Shown piece after piece: positions 52,840 to 62,573 of a stretch of 64,000 nucleotides of DNA. This DNA is from Archangium lansingense (GTDB lineage Bacteria; Myxococcota; Myxococcia; Myxococcales; Myxococcaceae). The notes below the pieces were generated by a model. The model ran no database searches. It was not told where the DNA came from and saw only the letters and a program-made list of their open reading frames with translations. Every line of letters starts with the position of its first letter. Position 1 is the stretch's first letter. A program made the position numbers and the translations under genes. Location of the stretch: NCBI RefSeq assembly GCF_026626635.1, contig NZ_JAPNKA010000001.1, positions 186,001 through 250,000 on the forward strand, read 5' to 3'.

Positions 52840-54199
52840 AGGACGAGTGCTGGTGGTGGATGACCACGTGGAGATGGCTCGGCTGCTGTCCGACCACCTC
52901 ACGGATGCGGGCTACACGGTGGACATGGCCACCACTGGGCAGGAGGCGCTCGAGGTGGTGCGCGGGCGCGTGCTGGACGCGGTGGTGTGCGATCTGCGCA
53001 TGGAGCAGGTGGACGGCTTCGATGTGCTGGCCGCGGTGCGCAAGGTGGACCCGACGCTGCCGGTGCTCATCATGACGGCCTTCGGCGGGGTGGAGAACGC
53101 GGTGGAGGCCATGCGGCGCGGCGCCACGCACTACTTCACCAAGCCCTTCCGGCTGGACGAGGTGCTGCTGTACGTGCAGCGCGCCATCGCCGAGCGGCGG
53201 CTGCGCGAGGAGAACCGGGCGCTGCGTCAGGCGGTGGGGGACCGCTCGGCCTTCGCGGCGCTGGTGGGCCGCAGCGCGCCCATGCGCACCCTGTACGAGC
53301 TCGTCGAGCGCGTGGCGCACTCCCACGCCCCGGTGCTGGTGCGCGGCGAGAGTGGCTCCGGCAAGGAGCTGGTTGCCCGCGCGCTGCACTTCGAGGGACC
53401 TCGCAAGGAGGGTCCCTTCGTGGCGGTCAACTGCACGGCCATCCCCAACGCGCTGCTGGAGAGCGAGCTGTTCGGCCACGTGAAGGGCAGCTTCACTGGC
53501 GCTACCACGCCGCGCCGTGGCCTCTTCCTGGAGGCGGATGGCGGCACGCTCTTCCTCGACGAGATTGGCGACATGCCGCCCGAGCTCCAGGCCAAGCTGC
53601 TGCGCGTTCTGGAGGACGGTGAGGTGCGCGCGGTGGGCGCGGATGCCTCGCGCAAGGTGGATGTGCGCGTGGTGGCCGCCACGCACCAGGAGCTGGAGAC
53701 GCGCGTTCGCGAGGGCCGCTTCCGCCAGGACCTCTTCTACCGCCTCAACGTGGTGCCGCTGCATGTGCCGCCCCTGCGCGAGCGGCGTGAGGACATCCCC
53801 CTGCTGGTGGAGCACTTCGTCGCTCAGTCGCGCAAGCGCAACCCGCGTGCGCGCCTCGCTGGTTTCTCTCCCGAGGCCCTCGCCGCGCTCGCTGCCGCTC
53901 CCTGGCCTGGCAACGTGCGCGAGCTGGAGAACCTCGTCGAGCGCCTCGCCGTGGTGACGGTGCAGGAGACGGTGGACCTGCCCACGCTCCAGCTCCATGC
54001 GCCCGGTGTGACGGTAGATGCCCATCCGCTGTCACGCGCCCAGGGCCGGCTCATCCCCCTGCGCCAGCTCGAGGGGGAGTACATCGCCTATGTGGTTGCG
54101 CAATGCGGTGGCAACAAGACGAAGGCAGCGGAAATCCTCGGCATCGACGTCTCCACCATCCACCGCCGCGAGCGCGAGCGGAGCGGAAACAGCACGTAG
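52829..54199 (+). CDS. NtrC-family sigma-54-dependent response regulator
   Basis: The 456-aa protein has a receiver (1-120; Asp11/12, phospho-acceptor Asp55 in VVCDLRM, Thr83, Lys105), an AAA+ domain with Walker A GESGSGKE (173-180), the sigma-54 loop as GSFTGAT (220-226, Ser for the usual Ala), FLDEIGDMP (Walker B), and a Fis-type helix-turn-helix at the C-terminus (GGNKTKAAEILGIDVSTIHR). All parts for activating a sigma-54 promoter are present. It partners the overlapping kinase. The next gene, the FG-GAP lipoprotein, begins 54 bases downstream. Confidence 0.9.
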   Translation: MPSEGRVLVVDDHVEMARLLSDHLTDAGYTVDMATTGQEALEVVRGRVLDAVVCDLRMEQVDGFDVLAAVRKVDPTLPVLIMTAFGGVENAVEAMRRGATHYFTKPFRLDEVLLYVQRAIAERRLREENRALRQAVGDRSAFAALVGRSAPMRTLYELVERVAHSHAPVLVRGESGSGKELVARALHFEGPRKEGPFVAVNCTAIPNALLESELFGHVKGSFTGATTPRRGLFLEADGGTLFLDEIGDMPPELQAKLLRVLEDGEVRAVGADASRKVDVRVVAATHQELETRVREGRFRQDLFYRLNVVPLHVPPLRERREDIPLLVEHFVAQSRKRNPRARLAGFSPEALAALAAAPWPGNVRELENLVERLAVVTVQETVDLPTLQLHAPGVTVDAHPLSRAQGRLIPLRQLEGEYIAYVVAQCGGNKTKAAEILGIDVSTIHRRERERSGNST

Positions 54200-54253
54200 T
54201 CACGTGCGCGGTGTCTAGACTGCGGACCTCTCTTCACTGGAGGTTCTCGCCTC

Positions 54254-55585
54254 GTGTCTACGTCACGCACTTCCTCCCTCGTTCTTCTCGTCTGCGCGCT
54301 GAGCGCGGTGCTCGTCCTGTCGAATGGCTGTGCGCCGGATCTGCCGCCTGCTCCTGGCGGCGGAGGAGGAGGTGGTGGTGGAGGTGGCGGTGGTGGCGGG
54401 GGAGGGGGTGGCTCGGATGGAGGGGTGCTCGTGGTCCGCGGCGATGGCACCACCTTCGCGGCGAAGCCCACGTGCGCCAGCGGAGCCTCGTGTGCGGGCG
54501 CCTGCCCGGATGGTGGAGTCGTCTGCGCGGGCAACTGCGGCTTCCTGGCCCCGGTGCAGCTCGCGTTCGCTGGAGACCCGAGGGACATCGCGATCGGCGA
54601 TGTGAATATGGACGGCCGCGATGACCTCCTCACGGCGAACAATGACGGCAGGTCGGTGGCCGTGCTGCTCAGTCAAGCCGGTAGCCTCTTCAAGAAGCCC
54701 GACCTGTGGACGGCCGGCAAGGAGCCCACGGCTCTGGCGCTCGAGGATTTCAACGGGGACGGGTCGCTGGATTTGCTCGTCGCCAACAGCGGTGATTCCA
54801 ACCTCGCGGTGCACAAGGGCAAGGGCAACGGTGACTTCCTGGTGCCCGCCACCATCGCGGCCCCTGGCCTGAGTCTCAACGATGTGGTGGCTGGCAGCTT
54901 CGGTGCCGCCGTCCTCCGCACGGGCGAGCAAAAGCTCTCCGTTTTCCCGGTGAAGACGGATGGCACGTTGCAGGCGGCGGTCCACTACGACACCTCCCCC
55001 AGTGCCTACGCGCTGGTGGCCGAGGACTTCAACGGGGATGGCAAGCTGGACCTCGCCGTTACCCACGAGGGAGCCTGTGGCTCGTCGTCGAGCGCTCCGT
55101 GCGAGTCGGTGGGCGTGCTGCTGGCGTCCAATGAGAATGACACCTTCAAGAAGCAGGTGCTCACGCCCACGGGCGGCTCGCCGCGAGGCCTCGTGGCAGC
55201 GAAGCTCGATACCGACGCGGTGATGGACCTGCTCGTCGCTGACTCGAGCCGCAACCAGGTGCTCATGCTGCGCGGCAAGAACGATGGCACCTTCTACGCG
55301 CCGGTGGCCTACCCCGTGGTGAAGTCGCCGTCGCGGCTGGTGCTGGCGGACATCAACAAGGACTCGGTGAAGGACGTGTTGGTAGTGAGCGCCACCGGCA
55401 ACCAGGTGAGCCTGTTGCTGGGTCAGCCAGGTGGCACCTTCTCGCCGCAGGTGCCGCTCACCGTCTGGCCTCAGGACCTGGGACTCCAGGGGTTGGCCGT
55501 CTCGGATTTCGACAAGGACAACACCAACGACCTGGCCGTTCTCACTCGGAACGGCATCCAGTTGTTGTGGGGTATCTGCCGGTAG
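54254..55585 (+). CDS. FG-GAP/VCBS-repeat lipoprotein with polyglycine linker
   Basis: The 443-aa protein starts at a GTG (54254) with a signal and lipobox ending LVLSNGC. An uninterrupted run of about 19 glycines follows (residues 36-54), then a Cys-containing short segment (SGASCAGACPDGG), then seven or so beta-propeller blades, each with the Ca-binding DxNxDGxxD motif: GDVNMDGRDDLL, EDFNGDGSLDLLV, EDFNGDGKLDLAV, ADINKDSVKDVLV, SDFDKDNTNDLAV. It is an integrin-alpha-like propeller tethered to a membrane by a flexible linker, probably binding a ligand in the envelope. Confidence 0.8.
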   Translation: MSTSRTSSLVLLVCALSAVLVLSNGCAPDLPPAPGGGGGGGGGGGGGGGGGGGSDGGVLVVRGDGTTFAAKPTCASGASCAGACPDGGVVCAGNCGFLAPVQLAFAGDPRDIAIGDVNMDGRDDLLTANNDGRSVAVLLSQAGSLFKKPDLWTAGKEPTALALEDFNGDGSLDLLVANSGDSNLAVHKGKGNGDFLVPATIAAPGLSLNDVVAGSFGAAVLRTGEQKLSVFPVKTDGTLQAAVHYDTSPSAYALVAEDFNGDGKLDLAVTHEGACGSSSSAPCESVGVLLASNENDTFKKQVLTPTGGSPRGLVAAKLDTDAVMDLLVADSSRNQVLMLRGKNDGTFYAPVAYPVVKSPSRLVLADINKDSVKDVLVVSATGNQVSLLLGQPGGTFSPQVPLTVWPQDLGLQGLAVSDFDKDNTNDLAVLTRNGIQLLWGICR

Positions 55586-55704
55586 ACACACGAGGCGGTG
55601 GAAGTTGTCGCCCGTGCTGATGCGCGGGCTTGCCCGTGCCGGATGTCGGCCTCTTCGAGTAGTCTGTTGGGCTCGTCTCGCATTCCAAGAAGGTGGAATT
55701 GCCC

Positions 55705-56097
55705 ATGGGATTGCTCTCGCGGCTGTTCGGGAATGGGGAGCCTGGTGCGAAGGGAGCTGCTTCCGGGGCCATGCCTCGGGGAGAGCCGGGGCACATCCCC
55801 GTGGCGGCGGTCTCGGAGGAGTACGCGTGGCTCCGAGACAACGCCTGCGAGTGTGGCGGCGAGTGGTCCCTGGTGCAGCAGTCCGTGAGCTCCAGCCCGG
55901 CGCTCCCCGAGCACCTGAAGCTCGACAGGCTGGAGGTGGCGTGTGACGACTGCGGCCGGGAGTCCGTCTTCACCTTCCAGGTGGACACCCACTCGCCGCA
56001 GTACCTCGAGGAGCAGCAGGCGATGATGAAGGAGCTCTTCGGCGACGATGCCGATGCGCTCTTCGGGGAAGAGGACAGTCCCTCGCGCAGAAGCTGA
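55705..56097 (+). CDS. Small protein with Cys-pair (zinc-ribbon-like) motif, unknown function
   Basis: The 130-aa protein starts at ATG 55705 (AAGGTGG upstream). It contains CECGGEW (about 48-54) and CDDCGRE (about 80-86), a CxC...CxxC arrangement suggesting a zinc ribbon, followed by an acidic helical tail. No partner is evident: it is convergent with the membrane protein gene, only 13 bases away. Confidence 0.55.
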   Translation: MGLLSRLFGNGEPGAKGAASGAMPRGEPGHIPVAAVSEEYAWLRDNACECGGEWSLVQQSVSSSPALPEHLKLDRLEVACDDCGRESVFTFQVDTHSPQYLEEQQAMMKELFGDDADALFGEEDSPSRRS

Positions 56098-56110
56098 GCG
56101 GGCTGTTCTC

Positions 56111-57862
56111 TCAGAGTGCCACGCGCTCGCCCACGGGCGGCGGGGTGAAGGGGCGCAGTGCGTCGTCCTTCCAGCGCAGGAAGACGAAGGAGGGGTCCTC
56201 GAGCGGCCTGTCGAACGTGAAGCCGAGCCGCGTCGGGCCCTTGTCGTTCGTCTCCAGCACCGTCACCGTCAGGCCCTTCAGCTTCACCTGCGCTCCCTGG
56301 CGCAGCGGGTGGCTGCTCACGCCGCGGAACACTCCCTCGAACTCGCTGGTGAGGAACTGATTCCGGGTGAGCGTGAGCTCGATGGAGTCTGGCCCCGTGC
56401 GGGTGAGGACATGCGGCTCCGGAGACAGGGACAGCTGCCACCAGGCGAGCGGCTTCGGCATGCCGCGCGTGGCCATGACCATCGGGATGTACATGGACGT
56501 CATCGCCACCGGCATCGGGAGGACGACCAGTCGCTGCTGGGGGAGCCGCTGGTAGTCCAGCTCGCGCTCCAGCGTCTGGGCGACGGGCTCCAGCTGGACC
56601 CGTCCTTGCCAGAAGGCGAGCGTCATCAGCGGCCAGAGGAGCGGTGCCAGCACGAGGTGCATGAGCGCGAGCACGGCGGCACCGGCCGCCACGCCGCGGG
56701 GACGCCAGCCGCGCGCTCGCGAGCGCCACGCGTGCACGAGCACCAGCGCCACGGCCACCGAGCCACCCAGGCCCGGCACGAGCAGCAGCCGGTTGGAGGG
56801 GAAGGTGGCGGCCACCGGCAGCAGCGACAGCGCCGCGCCGAGGAAGAGCCAGCGGCAGTGCCGGCGCTCGTCCTCGGAGAGGAAGGGCCACGCGGCGCGC
56901 ACCAGCAGCACCAGCAGCCCGAGCCCGAAAAGTCCGATGACCACCAGCGGGGGACGGACTGGCTCGCCGGCCACCCAGATGTCCGCGGGCACCTCCAGCA
57001 GCAGCCCACCGAGCAGCACGGGGATTCGCGCCAGCGCGCCCACCAGGAAGCGCCCCGGTTCACCCACCGGATCCATATAGGAGCCGGAGCCGTAGGCGCC
57101 GTACCCACGCAGCTTGTACGCCACGAGGTAGACGAGCCCGAGCAGCGCCGCCGGAGCGATGGACCGTAGCCGCTCCTTCACGCCGCTCCGCCCTCCGAGC
57201 AGTTCGTAGGCCAACACGTACGCGAAGAGGCCCAGTGCGGTCTCCCCTCCCAGCAGGCCGACGGCGAGCCCGGCCAGTGACAGGGGCAGGGCCCAGGGCC
57301 GGTGGTGCTCGCGCCACTCGAGGTGCATCCACAGGCCGAACAGCGCGGGCACGGCGGCCACCAGCGCGTTGCGGTTGGCGATCCACCCGGCGACCATGAA
57401 GTGCGCGCCGTCGATGGCGAAGAGGAACAGCGCGAGCGCCCCGATAGCTCCCGGCAGGAAGCGCCGCAGCAGCGCGCCGTAGAGCGCCACCATTCCCAGG
57501 TACCAGGCCAGCGAGTGCAGGTGCCAGCCCACCGCGTTGCGGCCGAAGAGCCGGTGGTCCATCACCGCGAGCGCGCTCGACAGGGGTCGCCAGAAGCTCA
57601 GCTTCAGCTCGGGCAGCGTCCACCAGGGATAGGGCCCCTCGTCCATCAGCCGCTGAAGCTCCGTGGGGTTACCGCCCGCGAAGCGGAACAGGTCCCAGGG
57701 CGTCCCCGGGGCGGGAAAGCCCTCGAGGATGAGCAGGTGGACGTAGTCGTCACTGACGAAGCCGATCCACGCCGTGGGCAGGGTGAGCACCAGCGCCGCC
57801 ACCAGCGAGAGCCACAGGATGCGCGGGAAGGCGAACCACCGACCTCGGGAGGAAGTGTCCAT
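56111..57862 (-). CDS. Polytopic membrane protein, GT-C glycosyltransferase-like
   Basis: The 583-aa protein has about ten membrane helices. Helix 1 is followed by WIGFVSDDYVHLL, an acidic pair in the first external loop like the catalytic Asp of GT-C mannosyl/arabinosyl-transferases (lipid-linked sugar donors). WRPLSSALAVMDHRLFG and the WHLHSLAWYLG stretch fit that superfamily, and a soluble C-terminal domain follows residue 420 or so. The acceptor is unknown. The ATG at 57862 lies 430 bases from the sigma-factor gene end. Confidence 0.6.
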   Translation of the reverse strand: MDTSSRGRWFAFPRILWLSLVAALVLTLPTAWIGFVSDDYVHLLILEGFPAPGTPWDLFRFAGGNPTELQRLMDEGPYPWWTLPELKLSFWRPLSSALAVMDHRLFGRNAVGWHLHSLAWYLGMVALYGALLRRFLPGAIGALALFLFAIDGAHFMVAGWIANRNALVAAVPALFGLWMHLEWREHHRPWALPLSLAGLAVGLLGGETALGLFAYVLAYELLGGRSGVKERLRSIAPAALLGLVYLVAYKLRGYGAYGSGSYMDPVGEPGRFLVGALARIPVLLGGLLLEVPADIWVAGEPVRPPLVVIGLFGLGLLVLLVRAAWPFLSEDERRHCRWLFLGAALSLLPVAATFPSNRLLLVPGLGGSVAVALVLVHAWRSRARGWRPRGVAAGAAVLALMHLVLAPLLWPLMTLAFWQGRVQLEPVAQTLERELDYQRLPQQRLVVLPMPVAMTSMYIPMVMATRGMPKPLAWWQLSLSPEPHVLTRTGPDSIELTLTRNQFLTSEFEGVFRGVSSHPLRQGAQVKLKGLTVTVLETNDKGPTRLGFTFDRPLEDPSFVFLRWKDDALRPFTPPPVGERVAL

Positions 57863-58294
57863 GGGCCTATCTATTACGCCTTGCTGCGCGCGCGGTCCCG
57901 GCCTTCCTCATCCTTGATGGAGGCGAGAATCCCGAGTTCGTGGATCGCATCGACTTCCATCCAGGCGGCTTCGGCGCCGATTACGGACGCGCGATCGGTG
58001 GCAGCAACCCTGACTTCGAGCCCGAGGAGGTTGCGCGGATCGAGGTCCACTTCGAGTCGGCTCAGTCGAAGCATGCGATGGCCGGGCAGGTGCACGCCAT
58101 GGCCGCCTCCATTCCCGGGTTGTGCCAGCCCTGGCGACTCCTGCAGGAACACGCGCAGGGCGGGCCAGAACAGCCGCATGAACAGCATGTGGACCACGTA
58201 TACCGCGCGGGCAAGCAGTCGCCCTGGACCGGGACACCTGTTCCGGACATGAGCAGCGGGCCTCCCACGTGTGTGGGGGCCCTCTGTTTGTCTT
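57863..58294. other. 432-bp intergenic region holding a TonB-receptor-plug-like trace
   Basis: No intact gene is visible. On the plus strand, around 57935-58005, VDRIDFHPGGFGADYGRAIGG matches the plug-domain signature of TonB-dependent outer-membrane receptors (PGxFGAxYGRAxGG), but no receptor continues on either side. A 107-aa minus-strand frame (57874-58197) covers the same DNA and is probably its shadow, though it could be an unknown small protein ending 11 bases before the membrane-protein start. I regard the trace as a relic. Confidence 0.35.
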
Positions 58295-59188
58295 TCAGCC
58301 CAGCATTCGTCGGAGGCTGATATCCAGCTGGCTGCGCACCAGCCCCAGGAGGCTCTCCGTCGCGAGGGAGTCCTGCTTCAGCCGGGAGGCCAGCTCCATA
58401 CGGACGCGCTCGAGCAGCAGCTCGCGGGCGCTGGCGACCTTGCGCGCCATGCCGGAGCGTGAGTCGCCGTACATCAACGCGAGCCGATCCATGGTGAGGC
58501 CATGGAAGTGGTGCAGGCGCAGCAGGGTGCGCTCCTGCTCCGAGAGCGCCTCCACCGCCTTCTGGAGCACCTCGATGAGGTGCTGACGCGCGTCCTCTCG
58601 GAGCAGCTCGTGCTCCGGATTGCCCGAAGCCAGCATCCGCGCGAACGCCTCCGGGGGCTCGGTGACGAGGAGCTCGCGCCCGTTCCGCTTCACCAGCTCG
58701 CCGGCGATGCGCGCGGCGATGATGCCCACCCAGGTCAGCAGCGGCCCCCGGCCCCCGTAGCTCTCGAGCTTGGGCGGCGTCCCCTCGCTGCCCACCAGCA
58801 GCCGCTCGCGGAGCACCTGCAGTACCTCCTCCACCATGCTCGGTGACAACGCCCCGAGCCGTGCGGGGATGTGCCGGAGGATGTGCTGCTCGAAGGCCCC
58901 GAGGGCCGAGGGCTCCCCGGTGGCGCAGGCGCACGCGAGGTACAGGTCGGCGCCATGGAGGATGTGCATCACCTCCGAGGATTTTCCCGCGGGCAGGTGC
59001 CGGGCCAGGTGCCGCACGAAGGCCTCGGCCGGGAACTTCAACGTGGGCCACGCGGCCCGGGCCGCCTCGACGTGCTTGCTCAGCAGCGCCTCGAGCCCCT
59101 CCACGGCCTCCAGCTCCGCGCGCTGCGCCAGGGGCACGTGCTCCCGCAGCAACGCCGCCAGGGTGTCTGTTTTTCGTTCCTCGCTCAT
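58295..59188 (-). CDS. Sigma-70-family factor of the Myxococcales-specific type
   Basis: The 297-aa protein has a helical sigma region 2-like part (GGRGPLLTWVGIIAARIAGEL) and a C-terminal region 4 (LSEQERTLLRLHHFHGLTMD, then DRLALMYGDSRSGMARKVASARELL). The pattern fits the myxobacteria-restricted sigma factors (Sig-70_gmx1 type). No anti-sigma gene of the usual type is adjacent. Instead its ATG overlaps the stop of an upstream kinase-TPR protein whose N-terminus has an anti-sigma-like zinc finger (His29, Cys33, Cys36), suggesting that the kinase controls this factor. Confidence 0.75.
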   Translation of the reverse strand: MSEERKTDTLAALLREHVPLAQRAELEAVEGLEALLSKHVEAARAAWPTLKFPAEAFVRHLARHLPAGKSSEVMHILHGADLYLACACATGEPSALGAFEQHILRHIPARLGALSPSMVEEVLQVLRERLLVGSEGTPPKLESYGGRGPLLTWVGIIAARIAGELVKRNGRELLVTEPPEAFARMLASGNPEHELLREDARQHLIEVLQKAVEALSEQERTLLRLHHFHGLTMDRLALMYGDSRSGMARKVASARELLLERVRMELASRLKQDSLATESLLGLVRSQLDISLRRMLG

Positions 59189-62100
59189 CGCTTCCCCTCA
59201 CGCCGCTGCCAGGCCAGCACCTTCTGGAGACCCATCCGGCCCCGGACGCCCACGGACTCCAGCCGCGTCCGGGCCTCCTCGGCCATCGCGAGCGCACGCG
59301 CCCGGTCCGGGGAGGTGCGCGTTTCCAGGAGCGCTCGGGCCAGCACGAAGGCGGTCTTGCTGGCGACCAACGGGTCTCCGGGTCTGCCCCTTTGGGTGAG
59401 TATGTACCAGGCGCGCTCGAGGAGCGGTACGGCCTTGTCCGCGGCGCCCAGTGCCAGATACGCCTCCCCGGTACAGGTCAGGGCGCTGGCACCGTTCTCG
59501 GACTCCAAGCCATCGGCCTTCTCGGTGAGCTTCCGCGCACGCTCGCAGTACTCGAGTGCCTCCTTCGGAGCCTTGGTTTCAAGGGCCACCTCGGCCAGGG
59601 GGAGTAGCACCGACACCGCGCCCGCCCCACCAGGGCCTTGCGACTTCTCCATCCACGTCAGCGCGTCCAGCAGGTCACGCCGTGCCTCGGGATGGTGGCC
59701 CGAGAACAGGTGCGCATACCCCCGGATCGTGAGTGGCAGGGTGGCGCGCGGTGTGTCCGGGCCCAGCGACCGCTGGATGCGCTCCAGGGCCTCGGTGGTG
59801 AGGGCGATTGTCTTGTCGTGCTGGCCTGCCTCGCCGTGCAGCATCGCTTGCTCCGTGAGCACCTGGACGACAGTGAAGTGGTTGGGTCCACGGGCGCCCT
59901 CGAAGATGGTGCGCGCCCGCTCGAGCAGGGGCCGCGCCTCCTCCAGCCGGCCCTGGGCGCGCAGGTTCACGGCGAGGTTCAGGAGCAGGGTCGCGAGGAC
60001 GGTGTTTTCCGGGACGGGAGACGCCTCCTGGAGGGCCAGGGCTTTGCGCTGGATGTCGACGGCCTCGGCGCGCCGGCCCACCTGCGTGTAGGCCGAGGCG
60101 ACTCTGTCGTAGGAAATCACGAGGTTCGGGTTGTCGGGGCCCAGCAGGCGCTTGCGTATCTCGAGGGCCTGGAGGTGGAGCTCCAGCGACTCCTCGTTGC
60201 GGTGCTGGCGCATGCGGAGCCGGCCGAGTATGTGGAGGAGGCTGGCCGTGCGGAGGCTGTCCGGGCCATTCCTCCTGCGCGAGAACTCCAGACCCTGGAG
60301 CGCCTCCTGCTCCGCCTCGGCGAGCCTCCCTTGCTGATCCCTCAGCGAAGCCTGGCGGTGGTGCAGTTCCGTCGTGATGTCGGGGAAGCGCTCGCGCCCC
60401 AGTCGCTCGACGGCGGCCTGGGCGTGCCGGACGAGCTTCTCCGCGTCCGCGGGGCGGGACAGCGACTCGCCCACCACCCAGATGAGCTCCAGCCATGCAC
60501 GCGCCACGGTCTCGTCATCACGCCCGGCCTCGGCGGCCCACAGGGCCTGGTAGAGGAACTCCTCCGCCTCCTTCGGTTTGTCGTTCTCCCCGTGGATCGT
60601 GCCGTGGGCCAGGAGCACCTCCGCCGCCAGCGGCTTGTAGTCGAGCCCCTTGATTTCCTCGAGAAGGGCCGACGTGACCGCGAGGCCGTCGGGGTAGCGG
60701 CGCGCCACGAGGTGGGCCCGGGCCTGCGCCAGCTTGTGCCGTACCGCATCCACCCGGGGGCGGAGGTTGTCGGGGGGCTGAGGGCGGCTGGAGAGCCCGG
60801 GCGAGTCCCGGCATCCGGCGAGCCCCTCGAGGGAGGCCGCCAGTTGGGGCGCGTTCTGCACCGTCAGCGCGTCCGCCTTCTCGAGCACCTCGGTGGTGGC
60901 GGCGAGCTGCCAGAGCCGAGCGTCGAGGCACGCGGCCGTCTGCCAGGAAGTGGCGTCCGAGGTGTCACTGCCCGCGGCCAGGCAGGCCTCGGTGCGCAGC
61001 GTACGCCACTGGTCGGCGTAGGCGTCCAACGCCGCCGAGAGCCGCTCCCAGGTCGGCGCGGCGTAGGGAGCGCCCGTGGCGAGGAAGGCCGCACGCACCC
61101 GCTCGCGCCGAGCGGGGCTCCAGGCGGCCGCGAGCTTCTCCACCTCCTGCTCGCAGCGCGCTTCGCGCCGTTGCGTCACCCCGTAGGCGGCGATGGCCCC
61201 CAACACTCCGGTCACGGTCGCCGTGGCCACCACCCACGTGAGCATCCGTCGGGGCGGTGGGGTGAGGGCCGCCAGCAGGGCCTCCATGGAGGGGAAGCGC
61301 TCGTCGGGCTCGGCGCGCAGCCCCCGGAGCACCGCGCGCCGCACCCGGGCGGGGACCTTTACTTCGCGCTCCGGTGGAGTCACCCGGCCCTGCTGAACGG
61401 CGTTGGCCAGCTCCCTCAGGGTCTCTCCTTGGAAGGGACGCAGGCCGAAGAGGGCTTCGTAGAGCGCCACGCAGAAGCTGAACTCGTCCGAGCGCGCGTC
61501 GGCGCGCTGGCCGCGCAGCAATTCCGGTGCGAGGTAGGCGGGAGTTCCCAGCACGAGGCCTGTCCGGGTGAGGGGGCTCACAGGGGTGACAGCGGCCTCG
61601 GGGCTCACCTGCGGAGAGGGGCCGTCCTCCTGGTGGAGCAGACGGGCGATGCCGAAGTCCGTCACGTACACCCGGCCATCCCGCCCCAGCAGGGCGTTGG
61701 CGGGCTTGAAGTCGCGGTGCACCAGACCCGCCGCGTGCGCGGCGGCCAGTCCCCGCCCGGCGTCCAGGAAGACCCGGAGCACCTCCCTCCACGGGCGCGG
61801 CTCCTTCATCCACTCCGCCAGCGTGGTGCCTTCCACCAGCTCCATGGCCAGGAAGATGCCGTCGCCATGGGGGCCCACGTCATAGAGGGTGACGACGTTG
61901 GGGTGGGAGAGCCGGGCCAATGACTGGGCCTCGCGCAGCAGCCGCTGCTGCAATTCTTCCCGGTGGTGTCCCTCGGGACGCAGCACCTTGAGGGCCACCC
62001 TGCGGCCCAGCTCCGGGTCATCCGCCGCGTACACCACCCCCATGGCCCCGGAGCCGAGGTGCTCCCGCACCACGTACCGGGAGACGGTGGAGCCGGAGGC

Positions 62101-62295
62101 CAGCGTTGGCGGGGAGCTCTCCTCCGTGAGAGTCGCCGAGGGGCTGGAGAGGACCCGAGCGCCATCTCCCGCTGCCAGCACCCACTGGCAGTCCGCACAG
62201 CGCTCCACATGCGCCAGGACTTCACCTCTGTGCTCCTCGGAGAGCAACCCCGCCAGGAAGTCGCTCAGCGTCGTTTCTTGGGGGCATGTTTTCAT
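59185..62295 (-). CDS. Hanks-type Ser/Thr kinase with TPR tail and N-terminal zinc-finger
   Basis: The 1036-aa protein begins with HVERCADC (His29, Cys33, Cys36), a zf-HC2 anti-sigma-type finger. A kinase domain (74-330) follows with GSGAMG (81-86), Lys103 in VALKV, HRDFKPAN (193-200), DFG (213-215) and YLAPELL. A membrane helix lies near 345-365. The rest is about ten TPR-like helix pairs, apparently outside the membrane or on its surface. The catalytic residues look intact. ATG 62295 is chosen since the upstream open frame is low-complexity. It overlaps the sigma factor gene (ATGA). Confidence 0.85.
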   Translation of the reverse strand: MKTCPQETTLSDFLAGLLSEEHRGEVLAHVERCADCQWVLAAGDGARVLSSPSATLTEESSPPTLASGSTVSRYVVREHLGSGAMGVVYAADDPELGRRVALKVLRPEGHHREELQQRLLREAQSLARLSHPNVVTLYDVGPHGDGIFLAMELVEGTTLAEWMKEPRPWREVLRVFLDAGRGLAAAHAAGLVHRDFKPANALLGRDGRVYVTDFGIARLLHQEDGPSPQVSPEAAVTPVSPLTRTGLVLGTPAYLAPELLRGQRADARSDEFSFCVALYEALFGLRPFQGETLRELANAVQQGRVTPPEREVKVPARVRRAVLRGLRAEPDERFPSMEALLAALTPPPRRMLTWVVATATVTGVLGAIAAYGVTQRREARCEQEVEKLAAAWSPARRERVRAAFLATGAPYAAPTWERLSAALDAYADQWRTLRTEACLAAGSDTSDATSWQTAACLDARLWQLAATTEVLEKADALTVQNAPQLAASLEGLAGCRDSPGLSSRPQPPDNLRPRVDAVRHKLAQARAHLVARRYPDGLAVTSALLEEIKGLDYKPLAAEVLLAHGTIHGENDKPKEAEEFLYQALWAAEAGRDDETVARAWLELIWVVGESLSRPADAEKLVRHAQAAVERLGRERFPDITTELHHRQASLRDQQGRLAEAEQEALQGLEFSRRRNGPDSLRTASLLHILGRLRMRQHRNEESLELHLQALEIRKRLLGPDNPNLVISYDRVASAYTQVGRRAEAVDIQRKALALQEASPVPENTVLATLLLNLAVNLRAQGRLEEARPLLERARTIFEGARGPNHFTVVQVLTEQAMLHGEAGQHDKTIALTTEALERIQRSLGPDTPRATLPLTIRGYAHLFSGHHPEARRDLLDALTWMEKSQGPGGAGAVSVLLPLAEVALETKAPKEALEYCERARKLTEKADGLESENGASALTCTGEAYLALGAADKAVPLLERAWYILTQRGRPGDPLVASKTAFVLARALLETRTSPDRARALAMAEEARTRLESVGVRGRMGLQKVLAWQRREGKR

Positions 62296-62573
62296 GGGGT
62301 GGGATTCGGCGATCGAAAGATTTTTTGGGACGCACGCCGGGCCATTCCCTCTTTTACCCCTGAATGCCCTGGGCATCCCTTGCCTGGTTGCCGCACGCAC
62401 GGAGTGGAGATGCGTCTGCCTGAATCTTTGAAGCCTGCTGGTAGCTCCGCCCTGCTTCGGTGTGGGCCAGGCCCGCGCCGTCCGCCGTGTCCCAGGTATG
62501 CCGGGCTTGTCTTCCACATGTCGGCGATTCCAGCACTCACCATCACACCGCAGTAACAAGCGAAAGGAAGCAG

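Noticed and set aside
59638..61923. 761-aa plus-strand frame opposite the kinase-TPR gene
   Set aside because: Antisense shadow of the TPR repeats, no recognisable domain.
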